Source: Subtercola sp. (GTDB taxonomy: Bacteria; Actinomycetota; Actinomycetes; Actinomycetales; Microbacteriaceae). Taken from it: a stretch of 44,806 nt of DNA. The position numbers and the translations under genes are program-made. Shown here piece after piece: positions 7,590 through 15,297 of this stretch (position 1 is its first letter; each line of letters opens with the position of its first letter). The stretch covers positions 1 to 44,806 of the forward strand of contig JAODBC010000060.1 of NCBI GenBank assembly GCA_025463765.1, written 5' to 3'. Under the pieces are notes generated by a model. It was not told the origin of the DNA. It saw only the letters and a list, made by a program, of their open reading frames with translations, and did not search any database.

Positions 7590-9064
7590 CCGAGGCCGAA
7601 AGCGCACCTGCGCCCGCACCCGCATCCGCGCCCGCACCCGCACCCGCGCCGTCAGCAGTCGAGCCGAACCGGCACGACGACGCTTTCGACCATGCGCCGT
7701 GCGGTCTGCTCTCGGCGACGGCGAGCGGGATAGTGACCACGGTCAACGACACCTTCGTGCAGATGGTGGGGGTTCCTCGCGATGAGGTGGTCGGCCACTA
7801 CCTCATCGAGCGCCTCACCCGCGGCAGCAAGCTCTTCTACGAGACCCGGTTCATGCCGCTGCTGCGCGACCAGAGGCGCATCAACGAGATAGCGCTCGAC
7901 CTGCAGCTGCCCGACGAGTCGACGCTGTCGGTGTTCGTCAACGCGGCCGTCGACGACTCGGCCGTCGTGCCGAGCATCCGGTTCGCCGTGTTCGACGCGA
8001 CCGTGCGCCGCAATTACGAACGGGAGCTGCTCGCGGCGCGGCGCGCGGCCGAGCTCTCTGAGAAGCGGGTTCGCATTCTGCAAGCGGCGACCACGGGATT
8101 CGGCACCGCCGACACCGAGGCCGACCTGGGCGCCACGCTCGCCGAAGCGGCCCGGGCCGCCACCGATGCGCCGCAGGTCACCGTCTACTTCAGCAACCCC
8201 GACGGCGATCTTGTGCCGGCGTCTGCCGAAGCGCCCATCATCACCGCCGAGCAGAACTCGCCCGCGACACTCGCGCTGCAGAGCGCCGTGACGCAGACCT
8301 GGTCTGACGCGGCCACACTCGCCGCTGCATTTCCGCAGGCCGGCGGGGTCTTCGGCCCAGTCTCCGCCAGGCGCGCCCGAATCGAGTCGCTCGTGGCGGT
8401 GCCGATCGTCGAGGCGGGCGTCGCGACCGGGGTGCTGCTCTGCGGCTTCGGCCGGCCCAGAACTCTCGAACCGAGCACCATCGAACTGCTGGAGTCGCTC
8501 GCCGAGCAGTCGGTGGGGGCCCGGCAGCGCATCCGGCTGCGCGAGCAGATCGTGTTCCAGGCACTGCACGACGCTCTCACCGGGCTGCCGAACCGGCTCT
8601 ACCTGCAGCGCAGGCTCGACGATCTGCTGACCCAGAACGCTCCGGATGACCGGGCGATCGCCCTGCTGTTCGTCGACCTCGACGGGTTCAAGGCCGTCAA
8701 CGACAAGCTCGGTCACCAGGGCGGCGACCTGGTGCTGTGCGAAGTGAGCGAGCGGCTCACGTCGGTGGTGCGGGCGGGCGACACCGTGGCGCGGCTGGGC
8801 GGCGACGAGTTTCTGATCGTCTGCGAGAACGTCAGCGAAGACCAGATCGTCGACATCGCGGAACGATTGCGCGCGTCCGTTCGCCAGCCGCTGGAGGGCG
8901 AGGCGGCGGGGCTGCCGGTCTCGGCGAGCGTAGGGGTGAGTTTCTACAGCGCCGACGAGTCGCGCAATGACGTGACCGGTGAGACGCTCATCCGTTTCGC
9001 CGACGAGGCCATGTACGAGTCGAAGCGCGCGGGTAAAGACCGGTTCACCTTCGTGCAGGTCTAG
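7586..9064 (+). CDS. PAS-GAF-GGDEF diguanylate cyclase coupled to the RsbQ-like hydrolase
   Basis: 492 residues from a GTG that overlaps the hydrolase stop by 4 bp. After a Pro-Ala tail (7-24) come a PAS domain (about 33-140), a short coiled segment (140-165), a GAF-like domain (165-315) and a GGDEF domain (325-490). The active motif GGDEF is intact at 405-409. An R-x-x-D inhibitory site (RAGD, 396-399) sits exactly five residues before it, so product inhibition by cyclic-di-GMP is expected. There is no EAL domain. The PAS domain follows the hydrolase in the same order as in RsbQ-RsbP, so it is the probable partner. The C-terminal stop is one base from the end of the convergent MFS gene. Confidence 0.87.
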   Translation: MTEAESAPAPAPASAPAPAPAPSAVEPNRHDDAFDHAPCGLLSATASGIVTTVNDTFVQMVGVPRDEVVGHYLIERLTRGSKLFYETRFMPLLRDQRRINEIALDLQLPDESTLSVFVNAAVDDSAVVPSIRFAVFDATVRRNYERELLAARRAAELSEKRVRILQAATTGFGTADTEADLGATLAEAARAATDAPQVTVYFSNPDGDLVPASAEAPIITAEQNSPATLALQSAVTQTWSDAATLAAAFPQAGGVFGPVSARRARIESLVAVPIVEAGVATGVLLCGFGRPRTLEPSTIELLESLAEQSVGARQRIRLREQIVFQALHDALTGLPNRLYLQRRLDDLLTQNAPDDRAIALLFVDLDGFKAVNDKLGHQGGDLVLCEVSERLTSVVRAGDTVARLGGDEFLIVCENVSEDQIVDIAERLRASVRQPLEGEAAGLPVSASVGVSFYSADESRNDVTGETLIRFADEAMYESKRAGKDRFTFVQV

Positions 9065-9065
9065 G

Positions 9066-10274
9066 TCAGCCAACCCGAGCGGCGAGCGCCGGCTCGGCCG
9101 AACGCCGACGAATGAGGTAGCCGAGCTGAAAGAGCACGAGCGCGATCAGCACCGCGCCGGCGCCCACGTCGGGCACCAGCTGCGCGCCTCCGATGGCGAG
9201 CGCGGCACCCCCGAGCAGAGGTGCGAGCGCGATTCCGGCGTACATGGCGGTCGTGTACCACGACAGCACGATTCCCGACGCGGCGGGGTCGATGCCGATG
9301 AGTCGATGCTGCAGCGGAGGCACGGCAGAGAAGGCCGCCAGACCCCACACCGCGAAGACGATTGCCGTCGCCAGGTAGTTGAGATCGATGATCGGCAGCG
9401 CCACCAGCGCGAAGAAGTGGATGATCATGAACGCACTCGCGGTGCGCCGGTTACCGAACCGGTCGGTCAGAAAGCCCGACCCGAGGTTGCCCACAGTGCC
9501 CGCGAGGCCGTAGATGAGCAGCAGCACCGCCAGTAGCGTGCCACTGCTGTTCGTCGCGCCCGAGGTGATCTCCGAGCTGAAGATGTAGACCACGTTGAAT
9601 CCGGCGGTCATGAACAGGGTGGCGCCGAGCACCACGACGATGCGGTGGTCGCGCAGCGGCGCAAAGCGCTCGGCGATGCTCACGGGGTTGCCGAGCGGCA
9701 CCCTGCGCACGAAGAACGCGACGAGCACCCCGAGCACGGCCGCCATCGCCGCCACAATGTACAGCGGAAGCTGCCAGCTGCCGGCCGCGCCCAGAGCTGT
9801 TCCGAGCGGCGAGCCCAGCGCGCTGGCCAGGGTGAAGCCGAGCGTGACGAAGGCGATGGCCTGACCGCGCTTGACCGCCGGCGCCAGCGAGGCCGCAGCA
9901 GCGGTCGCGGCGGGAACCAGCGCCGCACCACCCAGGGCGGCGACGATGCGCCCGACGGTGAATATTCCGAGCGTCGGCGCCGCCGCGGCAATCACCGTGC
10001 CCACAGCGATCAACCCGAGACCAGAGGCCATCAACGTCGTTCGCGAGACTCTCGGCAGCAGAATGGCCACGGCGGGCGCCGCGACAGCGACCACGATGGC
10101 GTAGAACGTGATGGAGTAGCTCACATCGGCCGGTCGCACGTCGAGCGTCGCGGCGATGTCGGGCAGCAGCCCGGCGATGACGAAAGCGTTCGTTCCGACC
10201 ACGAAGAGACCGAGTGCCAGCAACGCGAGCCGCGGGTAGTAGCGCGCGGAGTACGATGGTTCGATGGTCGTCAT
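9066..10274 (-). CDS. MFS transporter (12-TM, drug-efflux type)
   Basis: 402 residues. The start is ATG 10274 (MTTIEPSYSARYYPRLALLALGLF), chosen because a -10 hexamer lies six bases upstream and the frame before it has no membrane sequence. About 12 hydrophobic segments follow, with SRTTLMASGLGLIAVG and LTDRFGNRRTASAF as the loop 2-3 and loop 8-9 MFS motifs. It resembles CmlA/AraJ-like exporters; substrate unknown. A divergent ArsR-family gene begins 53 bp away, and an 18-bp palindrome between them probably is the operator that controls this pump. Confidence 0.82.
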   Translation of the reverse strand: MTTIEPSYSARYYPRLALLALGLFVVGTNAFVIAGLLPDIAATLDVRPADVSYSITFYAIVVAVAAPAVAILLPRVSRTTLMASGLGLIAVGTVIAAAAPTLGIFTVGRIVAALGGAALVPAATAAAASLAPAVKRGQAIAFVTLGFTLASALGSPLGTALGAAGSWQLPLYIVAAMAAVLGVLVAFFVRRVPLGNPVSIAERFAPLRDHRIVVVLGATLFMTAGFNVVYIFSSEITSGATNSSGTLLAVLLLIYGLAGTVGNLGSGFLTDRFGNRRTASAFMIIHFFALVALPIIDLNYLATAIVFAVWGLAAFSAVPPLQHRLIGIDPAASGIVLSWYTTAMYAGIALAPLLGGAALAIGGAQLVPDVGAGAVLIALVLFQLGYLIRRRSAEPALAARVG

Positions 10275-10280
10275 ACCGTT

Positions 10281-10286
10281 AGCGTA
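10281..10286 (-). promoter_or_regulatory. -10 hexamer TACGCT, leaderless start of the MFS gene
   Basis: On the minus strand TACGCT is followed by six bases and then the ATG at 10274. The candidate ArsR operator lies just upstream, over the -35/spacer region. Confidence 0.5.
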
Positions 10287-10293
10287 TCCTATA

Positions 10294-10311
10294 GTTTGAT
10301 GAGCATCGAAC
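10294..10311. promoter_or_regulatory. Candidate operator of the ArsR-family regulator
   Basis: GTTTGATG-AG-CATCGAAC is an imperfect 18-bp palindrome with arms GTTyGATG and CATCrAAC (one mismatch per arm). It is the only clear dyad in the 52-bp divergent gap, placed to block the MFS promoter and possibly that of the regulator. Confidence 0.55.
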
Positions 10312-10326
10312 AATGAAACCACGTGG

Positions 10327-10665
10327 ATGACCGACAAATCTTTTCCGCAGCCGAACGCCGACGCCATTCGGCTCACCGACATTCTGCGCGCACTCTCTGA
10401 CCCGGGGCGCGTGAAAATGCTGCAGGTGCTTGCCGACGACAGCTACCACGCCTGCACGGTCGACGAGTTCGGGCTCGACATCACCAAGTCGACTCTCTCG
10501 CACCATTTCAAGACCCTCCGTGAAGCGGGGCTCACGACCGTGCTTATCGAAGGGAGACATCACCGCATCGCCTTGCGGCGACAGGAGCTCGACGAGCGTT
10601 TTCCCGGCCTGATCGATTCGCTGACCAGCGCTGCCGCGGTGGCCGATGTCGATTCGGCACGCTAG
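10327..10665 (+). CDS. ArsR-family winged-helix regulator
   Basis: 112 residues with the ArsR fold: LTDILRALSDPGRVKMLQVLADDS, then a recognition helix region TKSTLSHHFKTLREAGLTTVLIEGRHHRIALR, which is the helix-wing of this family. No CxC metal-binding motif is present in the DNA-binding helix, so a metal ligand is not indicated. It is divergent from the MFS pump and probably represses it through the palindrome at 10294-10311. Its TAG overlaps the TAG of the convergent split-barrel gene in a shared CTAG. Confidence 0.85.
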   Translation: MTDKSFPQPNADAIRLTDILRALSDPGRVKMLQVLADDSYHACTVDEFGLDITKSTLSHHFKTLREAGLTTVLIEGRHHRIALRRQELDERFPGLIDSLTSAAAVADVDSAR

Positions 10666-11057
10666 CTGCGCGGCGAGCTGACCTTTTCGGGCGAGATGAT
10701 CAGCATCACCCGCGTCTGATCGCGCCCGCCGTACCAGGGGTAGTCGGTTCCGAGGTATTTGTGCGCGAGTTCGTTGATGTGCTCGGCAGCACCCTCGGTG
10801 CGCGTCTCGATGACCGTGCCACGCACCTGCACGTAGCGAGTGGGTTCGTCAGCGTCGGCGATCGCCACGGCGACGCGGGGATCACGCTCGATGTTGCGCA
10901 GCTTCTGAAAACCCGCCACCGTATTGATCACCACATTCTCTCCGTCGGTGTCGACCCAGGTCTCGGTGAGCTGAGGCGACCCGTCGGGCATGGTCGTGGC
11001 GATGAAGCAGAGGCTCGGTTTACGAAGCAAGGCGAGCAGTTCGGGTGAGAGTGTCAT
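10662..11057 (-). CDS. PPOX-class (split-barrel) oxidoreductase, probably F420-dependent
   Basis: 131 residues. Features of the pyridoxamine-phosphate-oxidase-like split barrel are clear: SLCFIATTMPDGSPQLTETWVDTDGENVVINTVAGFQKLRNIERDPRVAVAI, followed by YVQVRGTVIE and the C-terminal Y-L-G-T-D-Y-P-W segment. Short proteins of this kind in actinobacteria bind F420 or flavin and reduce small organic molecules; the cofactor cannot be settled from sequence. It converges with the ArsR gene and its stop codons overlap. A second split-barrel gene lies at 18881-19273. Confidence 0.8.
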   Translation of the reverse strand: MTLSPELLALLRKPSLCFIATTMPDGSPQLTETWVDTDGENVVINTVAGFQKLRNIERDPRVAVAIADADEPTRYVQVRGTVIETRTEGAAEHINELAHKYLGTDYPWYGGRDQTRVMLIISPEKVSSPRS

Positions 11058-11131
11058 AGCTTCAAGTATTGCCGGTCATCCACTGCCCGGTCGATTCGCT
11101 CGTCGCCGACGCCGTGCGGCACATGCGCGGC

Positions 11132-12814
11132 TCAGGCGCTCAGCACGGCGGGCTGCCCGCCGCCCTCTTCTTCGTGCTCGAGATCTTCTTCGACCTGCGC
11201 CTCGACGTCGGCGGCCGACATACGACGGCTGACGGCGAAGTAGAAAATCACCACAGCAAAGGCGGCCACGATCAGGGTGTCCCAGTCTGTCGGCAGAATG
11301 TTGAGTTCAGTGCTGCCGAAGTTGCCGAGAAGACCGAGCACGCACATGCCGAGAAGCCAGGGCCAGATCCACAGCGCCGACTGCCAGCGCGTCTTCGCCA
11401 GGTTGACGTTCTTCGCCTTCACGAGAGCTGCGATCACGAACAGAATCTGGCCGATCAGCACCGCGATCGACAAGCGCCAGGTGGCATCCCAGCCGCCCCA
11501 GTAGATGATGAGGTTCGCGAACACGAAGCCGAGCGGCAAGAGGAACATCGGCGCCGGCGCCTTGTAGGGGTGATGCCGTTTCTGGTCGGCCTTGCGCAGT
11601 GCGGCCAGCGAGATCGGCGCGAACGCGTACATGATGGCGGTGGCGCTGGTGATGTAGCCGACCAGCTGCAGCCAGCCGGAACCCGGCACGAGCAGGGCGC
11701 CGATGCCGAGCAGGCTCGCCAGCGCCAGCGACCAGATCGGCACACCCCGGGCATTGATGCGCGTCAGGGCGTTCGGCAGGCCGAGCGCGTACGAGATGCG
11801 CGCCGTCGTGCCAACGTAGATGAGGCCGGTTCCGCCGGGTGAGATCACCGCGTCGATGATGAGGATGGCCGCGAGCCAGCCCGCGCCGGCCGCAAGTGCG
11901 AGCGTGTAATACGGGCCGTAGTCGCCGGCGCCGATCGGGTTCGCCCAGCCGTTCTGGATGAGCGTGGCGGGGTCGAGCGAACCGATGAACGCCACCTCGA
12001 GCAGCAGGTAGAGCAGGGCTCCGATCGCCATCGCGAGAATGATCGCCCTAGCCACGTCTTTCTTGGGGTTCTTCGCCTCGCCCGCCATCTGCGACGCCTG
12101 TTCGAAACCCTGCAGGGCGAACACCACGCCGGCGGGCAGGGCTGCAAAGATGCCGTGGAAGCCGAAGGGCGCGAATCCCCCGTTCGCGGTGAAGTTCGCT
12201 GGATGAAAGCTGAGCGTGATGAGTACCACGATGGTCAGCAGCGGCACGAATGTCTTCCAGATGACGATGCCCGTATTGCTGTCAGAGAGCCAGCGGGCGC
12301 CGCCGAGGTTGATGAAGGTGAACAAAATCATGGCGAGGATGCCCACGATGATGCCCTGGGTGGTCAGCGTTCCGTCGACGTTGACCAGCGGAAAGTCGTT
12401 CTTGATGTTGCCCACCGAGTTGACGTAACTCAAGCTGGCCTCGACCTCGAGCGGGGCGATGAACACCGCCTGCAGGTAGGTGACCCAGCCGGCGGTGAAA
12501 CCCGCGAAACCGCCGAACGCGTAGTGCGGGTAGCGCGCCGTGCCGCCAGCGACGGGGTAGGCGCCCCCGAGATCGGCGTGGATCAGTGCGAGCACCATCA
12601 GCATGATCGCCGCTATCACCCAGGAGATGAGCGCCGATCCGCCGGCGAACTTCGCCGCGGTCAGCGCGCCGAGCAGCCACCCCGACCCGATGATCGAACC
12701 GAGCGAGACGAACGTGAGCCCCCAGAACCCGACGGTTCGTTTCAGGGCGGGCGACGATCCCGTAGCCGTGGAGGCAGAGCTCGATGCGGCGGATGGTGCA
12801 GCGGAAGTAGTCAT
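11132..12814 (-). CDS. APC-superfamily amino acid permease
   Basis: 560 residues starting at ATG 12814, which has GAGGTGG about five bases upstream; a GTG nine bases earlier is less well placed. About 12 transmembrane segments begin at VGFWGLTFVSLGSIIGSGWLLGA, where GSIIGSGW is the substrate-binding unwound helix of the APC fold. FALQGFEQASQMAGEAKNPKKDVARA is the conserved helix 6 and following loop. The C-terminus is a charged Glu-rich tail. It imports amino acids or related amines; specificity unknown. The leader contains sequence blocks like those of glycine riboswitches, which would fit control by glycine or a similar ligand. Confidence 0.85.
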   Translation of the reverse strand: MTTSAAPSAASSSASTATGSSPALKRTVGFWGLTFVSLGSIIGSGWLLGALTAAKFAGGSALISWVIAAIMLMVLALIHADLGGAYPVAGGTARYPHYAFGGFAGFTAGWVTYLQAVFIAPLEVEASLSYVNSVGNIKNDFPLVNVDGTLTTQGIIVGILAMILFTFINLGGARWLSDSNTGIVIWKTFVPLLTIVVLITLSFHPANFTANGGFAPFGFHGIFAALPAGVVFALQGFEQASQMAGEAKNPKKDVARAIILAMAIGALLYLLLEVAFIGSLDPATLIQNGWANPIGAGDYGPYYTLALAAGAGWLAAILIIDAVISPGGTGLIYVGTTARISYALGLPNALTRINARGVPIWSLALASLLGIGALLVPGSGWLQLVGYITSATAIMYAFAPISLAALRKADQKRHHPYKAPAPMFLLPLGFVFANLIIYWGGWDATWRLSIAVLIGQILFVIAALVKAKNVNLAKTRWQSALWIWPWLLGMCVLGLLGNFGSTELNILPTDWDTLIVAAFAVVIFYFAVSRRMSAADVEAQVEEDLEHEEEGGGQPAVLSA

Positions 12815-12840
12815 GGCAGCCACCTCAGGTAGGTGAATCA

Positions 12841-12985
12841 GGAGCCGTGCAGAGTTCGACCACAGTACTTCTCCCGATGCCGCGACACTAGACTCCGGTG
12901 CCTGAGAGAACTCACACCTGACTTTCGCGCTGAGGGCGCGTATGCTCCCTCCCCTTCGGGGGGTACCTGCCGGCCGAAGGGAGTC
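12841..12985 (-). promoter_or_regulatory. Structured leader of the permease gene, possibly glycine-riboswitch-like
   Basis: On the minus strand the box CTCTCAGGCACCGG (12895-12908) matches the most conserved 3' block of glycine riboswitches. Upstream are a CCGAAGGGGAGGGAGCA block (12944-12960) like the conserved GCCGAAGGAGCAA and a CGCGC/GCGCG hairpin. The expected 5' P1 strand (GGAGAG) is not seen, so this may be a variant, a decayed copy or a coincidence. The target, an amino-acid permease, fits. Only a covariance-model search can decide. Confidence 0.35.
12952..12981. repeat. Inverted repeat CCCTTCGG/CCGAAGGG, 14-bp loop
   Basis: Perfect 8-bp arms at 12952-12959 and 12974-12981, with GGTACC in the loop. 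It lies in the permease leader and could form an alternative hairpin with the riboswitch-like block, or be a terminator-like element. Confidence 0.6.
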
Positions 12986-13077
12986 AAGACACGAGCGTCA
13001 AGCGGGGTACCGCCGCATTCCGAACGAGACGACGGCGGTTCGAGACAGCGCAACCTCGCTGCGGCCAGGGGCGGGTT

Positions 13078-13083
13078 TAGGCT
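13078..13083 (+). promoter_or_regulatory. -10 hexamer TAGGCT, leaderless start of the ParA gene
   Basis: TAGGCT-N6-ATG, with the ATG at 13090 and no Shine-Dalgarno sequence. Confidence 0.55.
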
Positions 13084-13089
13084 TCGGCC

Positions 13090-13845
13090 ATGAAGGTCGT
13101 CGCTGTCTACAGCACCAAGGGTGGCGTCGGCAAGACGACGACGGCCGTGAACCTGGCGTGGGAGGCCGCCCGCGACTTTCGGGTACTGCTGTGGGATCTC
13201 GACCCGCAAGGCGCGGCGACCTACCTGCTCGACGTGAAACCCAAGCTCAAAGGGGGCGTCGAGTCACTCGTAGCTGGGCGCACGGCGACGGCGAACGTCA
13301 TCCGGCCCACCGCTAACCGCCGGCTCGACGTCATTCCCGCCGACGCCGGCTACCGCGAGCTCGACCTGGTGCTCGACGCTGCGAAGAAATCGGGCGAACG
13401 CATCTCGCGAATTCTCGAACCGGTCTCCCGGCAGTACGACGTGGTCATTCTCGACTGCCCGCCCGCCGAATCCGTCGTCGCTCGCAACGCCTTGCACACG
13501 GCAGACCTCGTGGTGGTACCCCTCGTTCCTTCCCCGCTGTCGATGCGTTCGCTCGACCAGGTGAGGTCGATCGTCGCCGAGGCCGACGAACCGGCACGGA
13601 TGCTCGCCTTCTTGTCGATGGTCGACCGCCGCAAATCGACCCATCGTGACGCCGTGCGAGACCTGCCCCGAGAGCACGCCGAAGTGAGTAACATCGTCGT
13701 TCCGTCGACCGTAGTCATCGAACGCATGGGCTCCGAACGCCGAGCTGTGACCGAGTACGCCCCCAATACCGAGGCGGCCGGGGCCTACAGCGAGCTCTGG
13801 GTGCGCGCCGCGTCGCTCGTCAAGGCCAAGCACCGCAAGCACTAG
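13090..13845 (+). CDS. ParA-family ATPase (orphan)
   Basis: 251 residues. Deviant Walker A at 8-17 (STKGGVGKTT) with the signature lysine, Walker A' at LLWDLDPQGAATYLL, and Walker B at YDVVILDCPPAESV are all intact, so ATP-dependent dimerisation and DNA binding are expected. VVVPLVPSPLSMRSLDQV is the usual release/switch region. There is no ParB gene or parS-like array nearby, so a partition role is not indicated; orphan ParA proteins position other cargo. Transcription looks leaderless. A 13-bp tandem array starts three bases after its stop. Confidence 0.85.
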   Translation: MKVVAVYSTKGGVGKTTTAVNLAWEAARDFRVLLWDLDPQGAATYLLDVKPKLKGGVESLVAGRTATANVIRPTANRRLDVIPADAGYRELDLVLDAAKKSGERISRILEPVSRQYDVVILDCPPAESVVARNALHTADLVVVPLVPSPLSMRSLDQVRSIVAEADEPARMLAFLSMVDRRKSTHRDAVRDLPREHAEVSNIVVPSTVVIERMGSERRAVTEYAPNTEAAGAYSELWVRAASLVKAKHRKH

Positions 13846-13848
13846 ACG

Positions 13849-13900
13849 CCCGACCCGTCGCCCCGACCCATCACCCCGACCCATCGCCCCGGCCCATCAC
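13849..13900. repeat. Tandem repeat, 13-bp unit x 4, directly after the ParA stop codon
   Basis: Units are CCCGACCCRTCRC with few differences, beginning 3 bp after the TAG at 13843-13845. The array fills most of the gap to the convergent SDR gene. Confidence 0.8.
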
Positions 13901-13949
13901 CCAGATCGAGCTATGAGTTCGGGCTGATGATGCCGGGGCTAGGGCGTCT

Positions 13950-14801
13950 CTACTTCGGGTCGAGGTTGATGCCCGCCATCGCGAGGTGCCCCGAGTCGAC
14001 CGGCAGCGAAATGCCGGTGACGTTCGACGCGAGCGGTGAGTTCAGATACAGCGCCGCATTGGCGATGACTTCGGGGTCTAAGAACCCCGACCCCTTCAAG
14101 ATGCCGTACGAACGGCCCGCGGCGAGCAGGTCTTCGCGGGTGCCGCCGGAGTGCCCGGCCATCATGTCGTAACCCTGCTGATTGTTGGTCATGCCGGTGA
14201 GAATCGTGCCGGGGTTGACCGTGTTCGCCCGGATGCCCTGCGGCCCCAATTCGACCGCGATCGCCTTCATGAACCCGACCACCGCGAACTTGGCCGCCGT
14301 GTAGTGGGAGAAGAACGGACCACCTTCGAGCCCGTTCACCGAACTCGTCATGACGATCGAGCCCTGCTGCCGCTCGATCATGTGCGGCACGACCGCCTTC
14401 ACCGTCTGCCAGACGCCCGTGATGTTAATATCGAGCATCTCCTGCCAGGTCTCGCGGCTCATCTCCTGTACGGGGCCGAGGGTCCAGATGCCGGCGTTCG
14501 CGATGAGACAGTCGATCTTGCCAAACTGTGCGATGCCTTCGGCTACGGCCGCGTCGAGGGCGTCTTGGTCCCGAACATCCGCCTCGATGCTGAGCACCCG
14601 GCGGTCGAGCGCTTCGACCTGGCTGACCGTCTCGGCCATGTCTTCGGCCGTGGTGTGCGCGTACGGAACCGTGGCGAACGGTTTTGTCGTGTCGACGAAG
14701 ACGATATCGGCGCCTTCACGCGCCGAAACCACGGCGTGAGCGCGGCCCTGGCCTCGGCCGCCACCGGTGATGAATACTACTTTGCCGTCGAGAAGACCCA
14801 T
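13950..14801 (-). CDS. Short-chain dehydrogenase/reductase, mycofactocin-coupled type
   Basis: 283 residues. The cofactor loop GGGRGQGRAHAV (14-25) with the Q-G-R-x-H-A-V sequence is characteristic of the mycofactocin-dependent SDR group (carveol dehydrogenase-like), whose NAD is held tightly and recycled by mycofactocin. NAGIW, the catalytic SSVNG ... YTAAK (Ser/Tyr/Lys) and a long insertion after residue 40 (TTKPFATVPYAHTTAEDM) also fit. No mycofactocin biosynthesis genes are in the window, so the electron partner must be encoded elsewhere. The natural alcohol is unknown. AAGGGAG lies about 11 bases before the start. Confidence 0.82.
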   Translation of the reverse strand: MGLLDGKVVFITGGGRGQGRAHAVVSAREGADIVFVDTTKPFATVPYAHTTAEDMAETVSQVEALDRRVLSIEADVRDQDALDAAVAEGIAQFGKIDCLIANAGIWTLGPVQEMSRETWQEMLDINITGVWQTVKAVVPHMIERQQGSIVMTSSVNGLEGGPFFSHYTAAKFAVVGFMKAIAVELGPQGIRANTVNPGTILTGMTNNQQGYDMMAGHSGGTREDLLAAGRSYGILKGSGFLDPEVIANAALYLNSPLASNVTGISLPVDSGHLAMAGINLDPK

Positions 14802-14941
14802 TTTCGTTCAAACTCCCTTGTGTCATCGTGAGCGCGAAATCTCTTCGCGCGCGCCGGATTTCTGGCGCACAGGGCGCCCCACGGCAGGTCACACAAGCAG
14901 CGATCGTCATTGAGGCACTCGGTGCCAAATAACTTACTCCT

Positions 14942-14955
14942 GCCCCTTCAGGGGC
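14942..14955 (-). terminator. GC hairpin after the small membrane protein gene
   Basis: GCCCC-TTCA-GGGGC forms a perfect 5-bp stem with a 4-base loop, about 12 bp past the stop at 14967 on the minus strand. Only a weak T-rich stretch follows, so it may be an intrinsic terminator of the GC-rich type. Confidence 0.5.
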
Positions 14956-14966
14956 GGTAGCCCCCG

Positions 14967-15233
14967 TCAGTGCGACGAGAGAAACGCCAGCGCGAACCCG
15001 CCGAGCGTCACGAGCACCATCAGCACCCCGAACGCGATTCCCCAGCGGATGCGCGGCGGCGCCGCCTCGGCGCGCACCGACCCCCACATGTAGGCGATCT
15101 GATGCACGCGGTGCGCCTGCGCGATGACGTCGCGAGTGCCCGGCAATGATTCGTCGAGCAGCCCGTCGCGGGCCCGCGCCTCGATGGCGAGCGCCTCGGC
15201 GAGGGTCATGGCGTGCTGCTTCGAGCGGGTCAT
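14967..15233 (-). CDS. Small C-terminally anchored membrane protein, unknown function
   Basis: 88 residues from ATG 15233, which has GGAG eight bases upstream. The first 60 residues are soluble and charged (MTRSKQHAMTLAEALAIEARARDGLLDESLPGTRDV ...). Residues about 65-85 (WGIAFGVLMVLVTLGGFALAFL) form one membrane helix next to the C-terminus. No family recognised. It starts 64 bp after the stop of the DUF1992 gene on the same strand, so the two may form an operon. Confidence 0.6.
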   Translation of the reverse strand: MTRSKQHAMTLAEALAIEARARDGLLDESLPGTRDVIAQAHRVHQIAYMWGSVRAEAAPPRIRWGIAFGVLMVLVTLGGFALAFLSSH

Positions 15234-15297
15234 GCGCCCGTCTCCATGCCGCGTGCGGAGAGGTGTGCGTGCCGGCCCTGCCCGGGCATCCGGCGCG

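Noticed and set aside
12890..12960. TPP riboswitch on the plus strand
   Set aside because: CTGAGA- and ACCTGA-like words occur, but the conserved 3' block does not fold as in the thiamine aptamer, and the downstream ParA gene has its own leaderless promoter.
13090..13845. ParABS partition locus
   Set aside because: No ParB gene and no repeated parS-like sites (GTTTCACGTGAAAC type) were seen nearby.
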